Shown here: positions 7,485 through 16,719 of the stretch, piece by piece
How the letters are laid out: each line of letters opens with the position of its first letter
Position numbering within the stretch: the first letter of the stretch is position 1
Source of the DNA: an uncultured Sphingorhabdus sp.
GTDB taxonomy: Bacteria; Pseudomonadota; Alphaproteobacteria; Sphingomonadales; Sphingomonadaceae
Reading direction: 5' to 3'
NCBI GenBank assembly: GCA_937944295.1
Contig: CALDZL010000021.1
Span: 1-41,415, forward strand
DNA length: 41,415 nucleotides
Program-made: the position numbers and the translations under genes
Notes under the pieces: model-generated
What the model was told of the DNA's origin: nothing
The model's input: only the letters and a program-made list of their open reading frames with translations
The model's database searches: none

Positions 7485-7504
7485 ATATAAAGATATCTTT
7501 ATAT
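7485..7504. promoter_or_regulatory. perfect 20-bp palindromic operator candidate upstream of ahcY
   Basis: ATATAAAGATATCTTTATAT is its own reverse complement over all 20 bases and lies about 95 bases before the ahcY start. This is the form of a site for a dimeric repressor. From memory, sites proposed for SahR, the ArsR-family regulator of the S-adenosylmethionine cycle that controls ahcY in proteobacteria, are AT-rich AAAGA/TCTTT palindromes. I could not verify that match. Confidence 0.6.
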
Positions 7505-7598
7505 TTGCTTATGAGGAGAGGCTTGGCTATGGACGCCTTGAAGTTGCTCATCAATTATTGAAGAGTAATAGCAAATAATCCATCAGGGAGATAGTATC

Positions 7599-9008
7599 GT
7601 GGCAAGTGCGGCGCAAAATGATTATATTATTAAAGATATTAATGAGGCCGATTTTGGTCGTAAAGAAATTGAGATAGCGGAAACAGAAATGCCTGGATTG
7701 ATGGCACTTCGTGAAGAATTTGGTGAGAGTAAGCCTCTGAAAGGCGCGCGTATCACAGGTTCTTTGCATATGACGATTCAAACGGCGGTGTTGATTGAAA
7801 CTTTGACGGCTCTGGGTGCAGAAGTACGTTGGGCGAGCTGCAATATTTTTTCAACGCAAGATCACGCTGCTGCCGCAATGGCCGCTGCGGGTGTGCCTGT
7901 ATTCGCAATTAAAGGAGAGACATTAGAAGAATATTGGAGCTATGTTGGCAAGATATTCGATTGGGGTGATGAAACCACAACCAATATTATTTTGGATGAT
8001 GGCGGCGATGCTACCATGTTTGCTCTTTGGGGGGCGCGTATGGAAGCTGGCGAAGAATTGTGGGAGCCTGAAAATGACGAAGAAGTTGCTTTCCAAGCTG
8101 AATTACGTGATTTTGTTTCCAAGAAACCTGGTTATTTAACCAAATCAGTTGCCGCTATCAAAGGCGTTTCAGAAGAGACAACGACGGGTGTTCACCGCCT
8201 CTATGATCTTGCTAAAATTGGCAAGCTTCCTTTCCCTGCGATCAATGTGAATGATAGCGTCACCAAATCAAAATTTGATAATCTTTACGGCTGCCGCGAG
8301 AGTTTGGTTGATGCTATTCGCCGTGCAACCGATGTCATGCTCTCTGGTAAGATCGCCTGTGTTGCTGGATTCGGAGATGTTGGTAAAGGCAGTGCGGCAT
8401 CATTACGCCAAGGCGGTGCGCGTGTATTAGTAACAGAATCTGATCCAATTTGCGCTTTGCAAGCTGCTATGGAAGGCTATGAAGTTGTAACAATGGAACA
8501 AGCAGCTTCGCGTGCTGATATTTTTGTAACGGCGACGGGTAATGTCGATGTTATAACTGTTGATCATATGCGCGCAATGAAAGATCGCGCTATTGTTTCC
8601 AACATTGGTCACTTTGATAGCGAAATTCAGATTGATGCATTGAGCAATATGAAATGGTCTGAAATTAAACCACAGGTTGACGAAGTCGAGTTTCCAGATG
8701 GTAAGAAAATTATCATGCTTGCCAAAGGCCGTTTAGTTAATTTGGGTTGTGCAACGGGGCATCCTAGCTTTGTGATGTCGTCAAGCTTTACCAATCAAGT
8801 TTTGGCGCAAATTGAATTATTCAAAAATAATGAAGATGGCAAATATGGCAATGACGTCTATGTATTGCCCAAGCATTTGGATGAAAAAGTTGCAGAATTG
8901 CATCTTGGTAAGCTTGGTGTGAACCTTACGAAATTAAGCGAGAAACAAGCCGACTATATCGGCGTAGGTACAAATGGTCCTCATAAACCCGACCATTATC
9001 GCTATTGA
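7599..9008 (+). CDS. ahcY: adenosylhomocysteinase (S-adenosyl-L-homocysteine hydrolase)
   Basis: The 469-residue NAD-dependent enzyme splits S-adenosylhomocysteine into adenosine and homocysteine, removing the inhibitor produced by methyltransferases. It carries [13 protein letters not shown] (81-93), the active-site [11 protein letters not shown] with Lys223, Asp227 and Asn228, the NAD-binding GFGDVGKG (257-264) and the C-terminal DHYRY. The extra segment at about 145-185 is the insertion usual in bacterial and plant enzymes. The start is GTG 7599 with AGGGAG at 7585-7590. It is expressed alone, with a palindrome upstream and a terminator downstream. Confidence 0.98.
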   Translation: MASAAQNDYIIKDINEADFGRKEIEIAETEMPGLMALREEFGESKPLKGARITGSLHMTIQTAVLIETLTALGAEVRWASCNIFSTQDHAAAAMAAAGVPVFAIKGETLEEYWSYVGKIFDWGDETTTNIILDDGGDATMFALWGARMEAGEELWEPENDEEVAFQAELRDFVSKKPGYLTKSVAAIKGVSEETTTGVHRLYDLAKIGKLPFPAINVNDSVTKSKFDNLYGCRESLVDAIRRATDVMLSGKIACVAGFGDVGKGSAASLRQGGARVLVTESDPICALQAAMEGYEVVTMEQAASRADIFVTATGNVDVITVDHMRAMKDRAIVSNIGHFDSEIQIDALSNMKWSEIKPQVDEVEFPDGKKIIMLAKGRLVNLGCATGHPSFVMSSSFTNQVLAQIELFKNNEDGKYGNDVYVLPKHLDEKVAELHLGKLGVNLTKLSEKQADYIGVGTNGPHKPDHYRY

Positions 9009-9069
9009 TTAAAATATCTATTGTTGTTTCATATTGTAAAAAACCATTAAATTACGATATGATAAAAAG

Positions 9070-9099
9070 AGCCTATCCTATTATTGGGGTAGGCTTTTT
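9070..9099 (+). terminator. Rho-independent terminator after ahcY
   Basis: AGCCTATCC (9070-9078) pairs with GGGTAGGCT (9087-9095), with one G-U pair, around an 8-base loop and is followed by TTTT. It lies about 60 bases after the ahcY stop and separates it from divL. Confidence 0.88.
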
Positions 9100-9106
9100 A
9101 TATATA

Positions 9107-9138
9107 TTGACTACAATCTGCTGAATTTTATTTATATT
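9107..9138 (+). promoter_or_regulatory. possible promoter of the divL operon
   Basis: TTGACT (9107-9112) is a good -35 match placed directly after the ahcY terminator. The following AT-rich tract contains TTTATA/TATATT at 9131-9138, but the spacing (18-20) is longer than ideal. A promoter is expected here because the operon starts at 9195. Confidence 0.35.
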
Positions 9139-9194
9139 ATTATTAAAGATAGTATAGGCTTTGCAGTTCATGAAAAAAAGGAAAGATACTGATA

Positions 9195-11564
9195 GTGGAT
9201 TTTGATGATGATATCATAATTGGACTAGTTGGTATGATCTGCGCAATTTGGACCGTGGTTGCTGCATATACGATATGGGCCGGTATAACGATGCGCCGCA
9301 AGGCTGTGCGTACTTTACAGCAAACATCGCGTTTTGGTAGGTTATTAGAAACTGCTCCTGCCATCCCTATCATCGTAAAAGGTGATGGAAGATTTGAAGC
9401 TACCGATAGATTTGCCAGATGGATTGGTTTAAACCGAAAAATAGAATATATTTCCGATTTAGCCGCTGACCCAGAAATATATGGTGAAGAGGGAGGGCTA
9501 AGTGAAAAAGATTTGATACGTTTTCAGGAAAATATTAGATCGACTCAAAAAACTGGAAAATCATTTAGCCAAGCGCTTAATTTGGTGGGGTCTAATAAAA
9601 AATTTTTAGTCAAGGCTAGCATAGCTGATGCGCTAATATATCCTAATGGTGCGGCATTATTGTGGGTTTTTGATGCGACGGAAAGTGTTAGTCAATTAGA
9701 GAAGTTACAAAAAGATGCGGATCAGGCGCATAGCGCTTTTGAGGCATTGGTCGGTTTAATAGAGGCATCTCCTTTTCCAATGTGGCATCGCAGCCCAGAT
9801 TTGAGATTATCTTTTGTTAATAAAGCTTATGTTGAAGCGGTTGAGTGCGAGAGCGCCGAATATATCATTGAAGAGGGTGTCGAACTTATTGAATCAAGCA
9901 ATGGGCAATCTGCACTCTCATTTGCACAACAAGCCTTATCAGAACAAAATACTATTGAAAGATTAGTTTCTGCAACAATTGGAGGTGTACGAAAACAATT
10001 ACGTGTTTTTGATATACCACTTGAACAAACGGGGATTGCAGGCTTGGCTATTGATGTTCAGGATTTAGCCGATACGCGGCAAGAATATCTTTTGTATCTC
10101 GATGCGCAGCGCAATTTATTGGATAATATGTCTGCTGCTGTCGTGCAGTTTAATGCGGAAGGGCGTCTAATTTTTTTAAACCTTCCATTTCAAAGAATCT
10201 TCTCTTTTCAAGAAAATTGGATCGATGAAAAGCAAGAGTTTAACCGTGTATTTGACAAAATGCGAGAAGCCGGTCGTATTCCTGAAGTGAGTGATTATCA
10301 AGAATGGCGTAGTGAAAGAGAAGGTTGGTTTAGAGCAAGTGATCCTGTGCAGGAAAATTGGTTGCTTAATGATGGTACGCATTTGCGTGTGTTGGCTCAA
10401 CCAATTCCCGATGGCGGGTTACTCATTATTTTTGAAGATGGCACCGAACAAGCAAAATTATCGAGCGCTCATGATAGCCTGTTACGTGCCCGTACCGCTA
10501 CATTTGATAATTTATTTGAGAGCGTAGCTGTATTCGCAGCAGATGGTAGATTAAATTTGTGGAACAAGCAATTTATTGATTTATGGGAATTAGACGAAGA
10601 AATTATTGCGCAACATCCTAGAATAGATGAATTAATGAAGCTTTTGGGTGAGAAGCTTAAAAAACCATCGCAAATATCAATCGTTAGGGAATTAATCCGT
10701 GTTTCAACATCTCAGAGAGAGCAGAGACGAACGCGTATAGAATTTGTAGATGATAGCATCTATCAAATCGCTACTATTCCTCTACCTGATGGTAATGCCC
10801 TTTTCACCATGCTTGATATTACCGATAGTATTCAAATCGAACAGGCATTACGTGAACGCAATGAAGCCCTTATAGATGCGGATAATATTAAAGATAAATT
10901 TTTGTCTAATATGAGCTATGAGCTACGGACGCCGTTAACTTCTATAAGTGGTTTTGCAGAATTATTGGGTAGCGGTATAGCGGGACCTATGAATGAACAG
11001 GCCATAGAATATATTAATGCTATCATTGAATCTACCTCGCGATTAACGGGCCAGATTAATAATATATTAGATTTTAGCCAGAGCGAGGCTGGGGTTCTTC
11101 CAGTGTCCCAGAAACCTGTTAATATTGCGGAATTAATTAATAGCTGTTTGCTGAGTGCAGAGGATAAAATCCGCAAATATCAAATTATACTCTCAACGGA
11201 TATTGATAAAGATATTGGAGAAATCTCAGGTGATTTTGGCAGATTAGAGCAAGTTATCAATCATCTTATTGACAATGCTATAATCTATAGCGGCCAATCT
11301 TCGAGTATATTTGTTAATGCGCATGGAACAAAGAGCAGTGCTTCCATTATCATTGCAGATAATGGACCAGGCATGGATTATAAGACAAAGAATATGGCCT
11401 TTGATAAATTGCCCCCCAAAATGAATGGAGGCCATGCAGACGCTAATTCAAAAGGCCTAGGCTTACCATTAGCGCGTGAATTAATCGAAGCCCATGGAGG
11501 GAAAATGGAATTATTGTCTGAAAAAGGACAAGGTACTAAAATAACAATTAAGCTACCTCGTTAA
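9195..11564 (+). CDS. divL: DivL-type atypical histidine kinase (Tyr at the phosphoacceptor position)
   Basis: The 789-residue protein has one N-terminal membrane helix (about 7-32), several PAS-like segments (starting near 48, 186, 306 and 434), a HisKA-type dimerisation helix and a C-terminal ATPase domain. The H-box reads NMSYELRTPLTS: Tyr575 replaces the phosphoacceptor histidine, the hallmark of DivL. The ATPase has an N-box (NHLIDNA, from 689), DNGPGMD (from 722) and a GLGLPLARELIEAHGG box. In Caulobacter, DivL binds phospho-free DivK and controls CckA and thereby CtrA. The size and single TM match. It starts at GTG 9195 with AAAGGAAAG at 9177-9185 and overlaps tsaE by 1 base. Confidence 0.9.
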   Translation: MDFDDDIIIGLVGMICAIWTVVAAYTIWAGITMRRKAVRTLQQTSRFGRLLETAPAIPIIVKGDGRFEATDRFARWIGLNRKIEYISDLAADPEIYGEEGGLSEKDLIRFQENIRSTQKTGKSFSQALNLVGSNKKFLVKASIADALIYPNGAALLWVFDATESVSQLEKLQKDADQAHSAFEALVGLIEASPFPMWHRSPDLRLSFVNKAYVEAVECESAEYIIEEGVELIESSNGQSALSFAQQALSEQNTIERLVSATIGGVRKQLRVFDIPLEQTGIAGLAIDVQDLADTRQEYLLYLDAQRNLLDNMSAAVVQFNAEGRLIFLNLPFQRIFSFQENWIDEKQEFNRVFDKMREAGRIPEVSDYQEWRSEREGWFRASDPVQENWLLNDGTHLRVLAQPIPDGGLLIIFEDGTEQAKLSSAHDSLLRARTATFDNLFESVAVFAADGRLNLWNKQFIDLWELDEEIIAQHPRIDELMKLLGEKLKKPSQISIVRELIRVSTSQREQRRTRIEFVDDSIYQIATIPLPDGNALFTMLDITDSIQIEQALRERNEALIDADNIKDKFLSNMSYELRTPLTSISGFAELLGSGIAGPMNEQAIEYINAIIESTSRLTGQINNILDFSQSEAGVLPVSQKPVNIAELINSCLLSAEDKIRKYQIILSTDIDKDIGEISGDFGRLEQVINHLIDNAIIYSGQSSSIFVNAHGTKSSASIIIADNGPGMDYKTKNMAFDKLPPKMNGGHADANSKGLGLPLARELIEAHGGKMELLSEKGQGTKITIKLPR

Positions 11565-12013
11565 TGCAGCAAAAAATCATCGTCAAATCTGAACAAGAGA
11601 TGCATGCCTTTGCAATGCGTATTGCTCAAATGGTGCAGGTTGGGGATTGGGTTTCGCTCATTGGTGGTTTAGGTGTTGGCAAGACTATTTTTGCCAAGGC
11701 CTTTATTGCTAAATTAGGATTTAATGGAGAGGTGAACAGCCCAAGCTATGCAATTATCCATAGCTATGATCCGCCAGCGGTAAGGTTTCCCGTAATCCAT
11801 GCAGATTTATATCGTATAGAGAATGACTCTGAATATCAAGAATTGGGCTTAGATGATGCTATTAATTATGGGGTAGTTTTGGTGGAGTGGGCCGATAAAT
11901 ATCCGATGCTTCTGCCAGATAATCATTATATGATCGAAATAGATAAAATATCCGATACTATAAGAGATATTACATTGAATATATATGGTGAAGGCGTATC
12001 AAGATGGGTATGA
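11564..12013 (+). CDS. tsaE: tRNA threonylcarbamoyladenosine biosynthesis ATPase TsaE
   Basis: The 149-residue P-loop ATPase works with TsaD and TsaB to form t6A at position 37 of ANN-decoding tRNAs. The Walker A motif GGLGVGKT is at 34-41. NSPSYAIIHSY, HADLYRIE and LVEWADKYP are family signatures. It begins within the divL stop (TAATG) and overlaps amgK by 10 bases, so it sits inside a tightly coupled operon. Length is normal for the family. Confidence 0.95.
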   Translation: MQQKIIVKSEQEMHAFAMRIAQMVQVGDWVSLIGGLGVGKTIFAKAFIAKLGFNGEVNSPSYAIIHSYDPPAVRFPVIHADLYRIENDSEYQELGLDDAINYGVVLVEWADKYPMLLPDNHYMIEIDKISDTIRDITLNIYGEGVSRWV

Positions 12014-12975
12014 ATATTCCAGAAAAAGCGGTTGATTTTCTCTCTGACATTGGTTGGAACGGTGCGCACATAATATCAATGACTGGAGATGCATCATTCC
12101 GCCGTTATTTCCGCGTTAATAAAGACAATAAATATGCCATTTTGATGGATGCACCGCCGCCGCACGAAGACCCTAAACCCTTTATAGATGTTGCTCAATA
12201 TTTAACGAATGCAGGATTTCGTGCCCCGCAAATCTATGGCAGTGATTTAGAGCGTGGATTGGTGTTAATCGAGGATTTTGGCGACCAAAGAATGCGCGAG
12301 CATTTGGATGATGCACCGCATGATGAAGAGAGAATCTACAAACAAGCCATAGATATAATTATTAAATTGGCTGATGTTCCTCCTGCTGATGTGCCTCTTT
12401 ATGACGAAGAAACTTATATCAGAGAAGTTAATCTATTACCCGAATGGTATTTGCCAGCAGTTAATATTGATTGTGATGGGGCAGCCTATGAAAATTTGTG
12501 GAAAGAAGCTTTGGCACCAATTTATGGAGCAAGAAAGGTCACCGTTTTGCGCGATTATCATGCTGAAAATGCGATGCTATTATCGGATGGTGATATGGGT
12601 ATTATTGATTTTCAGGATGCTTTGCTTGGTCACCAGGCATATGATCTTGTTTCCTTATTACAAGATGCTCGGCGCGATGTTACGCCAGAATTAGAACAAA
12701 AAATGCTCGCTTATTATATCAATAATATAAATGTAGATAAGAGTTTTTTGGACCATTATGCTTTATTAGGGGCGCAACGCAATGCCAAAATCATTGGTAT
12801 ATTCGCAAGGCTTTGTTTTCGCGATGGCAAATATAAATATCTTGATTATCTAGCGCGTATGTGGAGATTATTGGAACGCGATTTGGAAAACCCAAGGCTT
12901 AGCAAAATAAAGAAATGGTTTGATGGAACCATTCCCAATACTGTGCGTTATGGCAAAATAGCGGGACAAAAATGA
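12004..12975 (+). CDS. amgK: anomeric MurNAc/GlcNAc kinase, aminoglycoside-phosphotransferase fold
   Basis: The 323-residue protein has the APH kinase fold. It contains GDASFRRYFRV near the N-terminus, the catalytic loop VLRDYHAENAML and the metal-binding IIDFQDALLGHQAYDLVSLLQDARRD. These tracts match AmgK, which phosphorylates free N-acetylmuramate at C1. The next gene is MurU, its known partner, which strongly supports this over antibiotic resistance. The start at 12004 is chosen because GGTGAAGG at 11988-11994 lies 9 bases ahead. A second ATG at 12010 would give an ATGA overlap but worse spacing. Confidence 0.9.
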   Translation: MGMNIPEKAVDFLSDIGWNGAHIISMTGDASFRRYFRVNKDNKYAILMDAPPPHEDPKPFIDVAQYLTNAGFRAPQIYGSDLERGLVLIEDFGDQRMREHLDDAPHDEERIYKQAIDIIIKLADVPPADVPLYDEETYIREVNLLPEWYLPAVNIDCDGAAYENLWKEALAPIYGARKVTVLRDYHAENAMLLSDGDMGIIDFQDALLGHQAYDLVSLLQDARRDVTPELEQKMLAYYINNINVDKSFLDHYALLGAQRNAKIIGIFARLCFRDGKYKYLDYLARMWRLLERDLENPRLSKIKKWFDGTIPNTVRYGKIAGQK

Positions 12976-13697
12976 GCATTAATACGGCGATGATCATGGC
13001 GGCAGGGCTTGGTACGCGCATGCGGCCTCTCACAAATGATCGCCCAAAACCGCTGGTAAAGGTTGGGGGTAAAACATTATTGGGCCATTGTTTAGAGCAG
13101 ATGGAAATTGCGGATATAAACAATATTGTTATCAATGTGCATTACCGCGCAGAGATGGTTGAGCAATATATGGCGCATGTCTCTGAATTTGCCAATATAT
13201 ATATTTCTGATGAGCGAGAAGAATTATTAGAAACGGGTGGTGGCCTCATAAAAGCAGAGCCTTATCTCGGTGATAAGCCTTTCTTTTGCCTTAATAGCGA
13301 TAATATTTGGACCAATGGTGCGCAAAATACATTGCTTAAATTGGCATCTTCTTGGGATGATAAAAAGATGGACGCCCTCTTATTGTTGGTTCCCAAAGAA
13401 AATGCTTATTGCCACAAAGGGCCAGGTGATTTCTTTTTAGGCGATAATGATATTATCATCAGGCGCGGCAATAAGGATAGCGCGCCCTATATATTTACGG
13501 GTATTCAAATCATATCGCATCGATTGTTGCGTGATGCGCCGCAAGGCGCTTTTTCAACCAATATATTATGGGATAGAGGTATAGAAGAAGGGCGAATATA
13601 TGGTACACCTCATGATTCAAAATGGTTTGATATAGGCACGCCAGAAGCGATCCCTGTAGTCGAGAAAATGCTATCATTAGAAAATAGTGATGCATAA
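12972..13697 (+). CDS. murU: N-acetylmuramate alpha-1-phosphate uridylyltransferase
   Basis: The 241-residue nucleotidyltransferase has the signature MAAGLGTRMRPLTNDRPKPL (about 9-28), whose Arg/Lys bind the NTP, and a LNSDNIW metal-site tract. With AmgK it makes UDP-MurNAc from recycled MurNAc, bypassing the fosfomycin-sensitive MurA step, as shown in Pseudomonas. It overlaps amgK by ATGA and addB by 8 bases. Mannose- or glucose-1-phosphate transferase is the alternative on sequence alone. The adjacent amgK decides for MurU. Confidence 0.9.
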   Translation: MSINTAMIMAAGLGTRMRPLTNDRPKPLVKVGGKTLLGHCLEQMEIADINNIVINVHYRAEMVEQYMAHVSEFANIYISDEREELLETGGGLIKAEPYLGDKPFFCLNSDNIWTNGAQNTLLKLASSWDDKKMDALLLLVPKENAYCHKGPGDFFLGDNDIIIRRGNKDSAPYIFTGIQIISHRLLRDAPQGAFSTNILWDRGIEEGRIYGTPHDSKWFDIGTPEAIPVVEKMLSLENSDA

Positions 13698-16600
13698 ATT
13701 AACGCGCCCCGCATTATATTCTGTATCGTCTCATCAGGGATTTGCAGATAGTGTGGCCGTTTATTTCCTTACACAATATGGCAGGGAACCTCTTGCTCTG
13801 GCGGATGGTTTAATTCTGCTACCCAATAATCGTGCTGTTAGAGCGATTGAAGAAGCCTTTGTTCGGCAAACGGGTAAAGGGCTATTGCTGCCGCGATTGG
13901 TCACCGTCGGTGATTTAGATTTGAATGAAAAAAGCGGTTTATTCATGCATCAATTTAATGATGATACAATCGCCCCACCGATAGATCCGATACAGCGTAT
14001 CATGCTCTTGTCGAACTTAATTGAAAAACATCATAAGTCTATCATGGATAGAGATATTGACGCAGCACAAGCGCTTAAATTGGCGGTGGATTTGGCCCAT
14101 GTGATAGACCAATTGGATGTTGAGGAGATAGGCTTTGAAAAATTTAGCGAATTATCTGAAAAAGTAGCTGATAATTCACAAGCCAATTTAGCCGTTCATT
14201 GGCAAAAATCTTATGTTCTATTTGAAAATATCTATCATAAATATCGTTCTACATTAGAGCAATTAAACCTCTCTACTATGGTGATGAACCGTAATGCTAT
14301 GATCCGTAATTTGGCGGATAATTTGGATCATTTGAACCATCATCCCTTCATTACTTCTGTAGGAATTACAACGGCTGCACCTGCCATTGCTTATTTGCAA
14401 AAAAAGATTGCCACTGTATCCAATGGATTGGTTATATTACCGCATATTGATCAGATGATGGATGATGTAACATGGCAATCGCTTGGGCCGCATGAAAAAG
14501 AGGAAGGCGAATTGCGTGCTAAACCATCATTAGAGACGCACCCGCAATTTCATCTAAAATTACTGCTCGATACAATGGGATTTGATCGGAGCGAGGTTAC
14601 TGCGCTTGAGGGCATAAAAGCGACAAAAATTGCAGACCGTAAAGACCAATTGGTAAGCCATATTTTTGCACCAGCACGCCAAACAGCGCAATGGCAATCC
14701 ATAGAAGTGTCAGCGACAGATTTTAACCATCTTAAAATTATGATCAATAGTGATAGTGCTGCCGAAGCACAGGCCGTTGCTATATTGGTGCGCAAACATT
14801 TAGAGATTAATAATAAGCGTATCGCGATCATTACCCCTGATAGAGAATTAGCGCGTCGCATATCGGCGCACTTATTGCGTTGGAATATTAAGGCTGATGA
14901 TAGTGCTGGTATTGCGCTCTCTGATACGCCTGCGGGTAGTTTGTTTCAAATTATCGCGCAAAATATAGCGAGCGGTTTCGCGCCAATTGATTTATTATCC
15001 TTACTCAAACACCCTCTTGCTCAAAAAGGGGAAGGGCGCATTAGCTGGTTAGAGAAAGTACGCGCGCTTGATTTAGCATTAAGGGGACCACGTTCAGGAC
15101 AAGGCCTAAGTAGTATAGCATCATCAATCAAACGCCATCGTGATGCTATTAAAAAGCATAATTCCAATCATGTGCATGGGAAATATGATGACTTGCTTTT
15201 GTGGTGGCAGCAAATTGAAAAAAAACTGGCCGAAATATCGAATATTTCAGCAAAAACTCTGCTACAATCTATGCGTATGATTGCTGAATATATTGCGAGT
15301 GAAGCAATATGGGCGGGAGATGCTGGCCGTGAATTAAGCCGTTTTTACACAGATATTATATCTTATATCGATGAAGGTACATCAAACCTCACGATAGAAA
15401 TATTACCGCAATATATTGGCATATTGATGGATAGCTATACAATACGCAGTGCCTATGGCAACCATCCGCGTGTTGCAATCTATGGTTTATTAGAAGCCAG
15501 ATTACAGCGCAGCGATTTGGTGATTTGTGCAGGTCTTAATGAGGGGTCATGGCCGCAAGCCCCCAATAATGACCCTTGGCTCTCGCCTGGTATTAGGCGT
15601 GATTTAGGATTGCCATCACTCTCCAGAAGCATTGGCTTGTCCGCGCATGATCTGGCAGAAACAATCGGTGCAAAAGAGTTAATATTGAGCCGTAGCGAGC
15701 GCGATAGCAATGGTCCAGCAGTGACGTCTCGCTTTTTATTACGATTGATTGCTTTTGCGGGAAATAAGCTAAAATATGAGGAGGAAACACCCAAGCTCGT
15801 ATCGAAAATTGATGCGCCAGAAAATATTATCCCAGCCTTAGAGCCTGCTCCTAAACCCAATTCTTCGCAGCGTAAGGTTAGACTAAGCGTCACAAATATG
15901 GATCAAATTAAGGCGGACCCTTTTGCTTTTTATGCCAACAAAATCATGGGTCTTTCAAAATTAGATCAAATTGACGAAGATGTCAGCGCGGCTTGGCGCG
16001 GAACTATGATCCATGCAATATTAGAAAATTGGGCAAAAGAAGATGGTCTAAACCCCGATAGATTGATGCAACGAACCTATGAATTAATAGAGAATGAAGC
16101 TTTGCATCATACGGCACGATTATTATGGCAACCGCGTCTTATCAGACAAATGCAGTGGATTGAGGCGCAAACGCGAGATGTTATGCAATCAGAAGGGCGT
16201 AAGGTTATTGCTGCTGAGGTGGAGGGAGTTACTAAGATATTGGGCGTCAGGCTTAAAGGTGTTGCCGATAGAATTGATCAATACCCAGATGGCCGTTTAG
16301 CTATTATAGATTATAAAAGCGGTGCCGTGCCATCAATGAAGCAGATAAAAGCTGGCTTTGCGATGCAGCTTGGTTTGTTGGGTTTGTTAGCGGAAAAAGG
16401 TAAGTTTCTAAATATCTCTGGAGATGAGATAAGGGGAGCAGCAACGGGCTTTGAATATTGGTCCTTGGCTAAAAGTAATCAAAAATTCGGCAAAGTAACT
16501 AGAGCCACACGTGACATAGTGACAGAAAAAAATGTGAAAAATTATATTGTAACTGATGAATTTGTTGAATTTAGTGAAGCTAATGCTGCGCAATTGATAA

Positions 16601-16719
16601 ATGATTATATATTGGGTGATATGCCATTTAAGGCAAGGCTGCACCCTGAATATGCGCCCTATAATGATTATGAGCATCTCTCACGTCTTATGGAATGGTA
16701 TGGCAGGACCGCATCATGA
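13690..16719 (+). CDS. addB: double-strand break repair protein AddB (alphaproteobacterial type)
   Basis: The 1009-residue protein is the second subunit of the AddAB helicase-nuclease, which resects double-strand breaks for RecA. The C-terminal RecB-type nuclease is visible with DRIDQYPDG followed by IIDYKSG (Asp874, Lys876). The central GLNEGSWPQAPNNDPWLSPGIRR tract is characteristic of the alphaproteobacterial form. I see no Walker A motif and no cysteine set for the iron-sulfur cluster of Bacillus AddB, so only the nuclease looks catalytic. ATG 13690 is preferred to GTG 13687. It overlaps murU by 8 bases and addA by 4. Confidence 0.93.
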   Translation: MHKLTRPALYSVSSHQGFADSVAVYFLTQYGREPLALADGLILLPNNRAVRAIEEAFVRQTGKGLLLPRLVTVGDLDLNEKSGLFMHQFNDDTIAPPIDPIQRIMLLSNLIEKHHKSIMDRDIDAAQALKLAVDLAHVIDQLDVEEIGFEKFSELSEKVADNSQANLAVHWQKSYVLFENIYHKYRSTLEQLNLSTMVMNRNAMIRNLADNLDHLNHHPFITSVGITTAAPAIAYLQKKIATVSNGLVILPHIDQMMDDVTWQSLGPHEKEEGELRAKPSLETHPQFHLKLLLDTMGFDRSEVTALEGIKATKIADRKDQLVSHIFAPARQTAQWQSIEVSATDFNHLKIMINSDSAAEAQAVAILVRKHLEINNKRIAIITPDRELARRISAHLLRWNIKADDSAGIALSDTPAGSLFQIIAQNIASGFAPIDLLSLLKHPLAQKGEGRISWLEKVRALDLALRGPRSGQGLSSIASSIKRHRDAIKKHNSNHVHGKYDDLLLWWQQIEKKLAEISNISAKTLLQSMRMIAEYIASEAIWAGDAGRELSRFYTDIISYIDEGTSNLTIEILPQYIGILMDSYTIRSAYGNHPRVAIYGLLEARLQRSDLVICAGLNEGSWPQAPNNDPWLSPGIRRDLGLPSLSRSIGLSAHDLAETIGAKELILSRSERDSNGPAVTSRFLLRLIAFAGNKLKYEEETPKLVSKIDAPENIIPALEPAPKPNSSQRKVRLSVTNMDQIKADPFAFYANKIMGLSKLDQIDEDVSAAWRGTMIHAILENWAKEDGLNPDRLMQRTYELIENEALHHTARLLWQPRLIRQMQWIEAQTRDVMQSEGRKVIAAEVEGVTKILGVRLKGVADRIDQYPDGRLAIIDYKSGAVPSMKQIKAGFAMQLGLLGLLAEKGKFLNISGDEIRGAATGFEYWSLAKSNQKFGKVTRATRDIVTEKNVKNYIVTDEFVEFSEANAAQLINDYILGDMPFKARLHPEYAPYNDYEHLSRLMEWYGRTAS

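Larger units (their letters stand above)
7280..7598. promoter_or_regulatory. 319-base divergent control region between the peroxiredoxin gene and ahcY
   Basis: This is the only stretch over 300 bases without a gene. It is very AT-rich. The ahcY-proximal half contains a tandem direct repeat (7421-7458), a perfect hairpin (7458-7475), a perfect 20-bp palindrome (7485-7504) and a leader with nested complementary segments (7513-7580). The peroxiredoxin-proximal part (7300-7420) shows nothing I can name. Confidence 0.7.

Noticed and set aside
7505-7598. SAH or SAM-II riboswitch before ahcY
   Set aside because: The expected conserved segments are not present as I know them. Kept only as a low-interest leader observation.
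9170-9205. 11-codon ORF overlapping the divL start
   Set aside because: It has no ribosome site of its own and ends inside divL. Its ATG just precedes the divL Shine-Dalgarno by chance.
12004-12975. Aminoglycoside resistance gene
   Set aside because: The kinase fold is shared, but the IIDFQDALLG tract and the adjacent murU identify AmgK.
15480-15893. 137-codon minus-strand open frame
   Set aside because: It lies wholly inside addB, shows no recognisable family and has no ribosome site.
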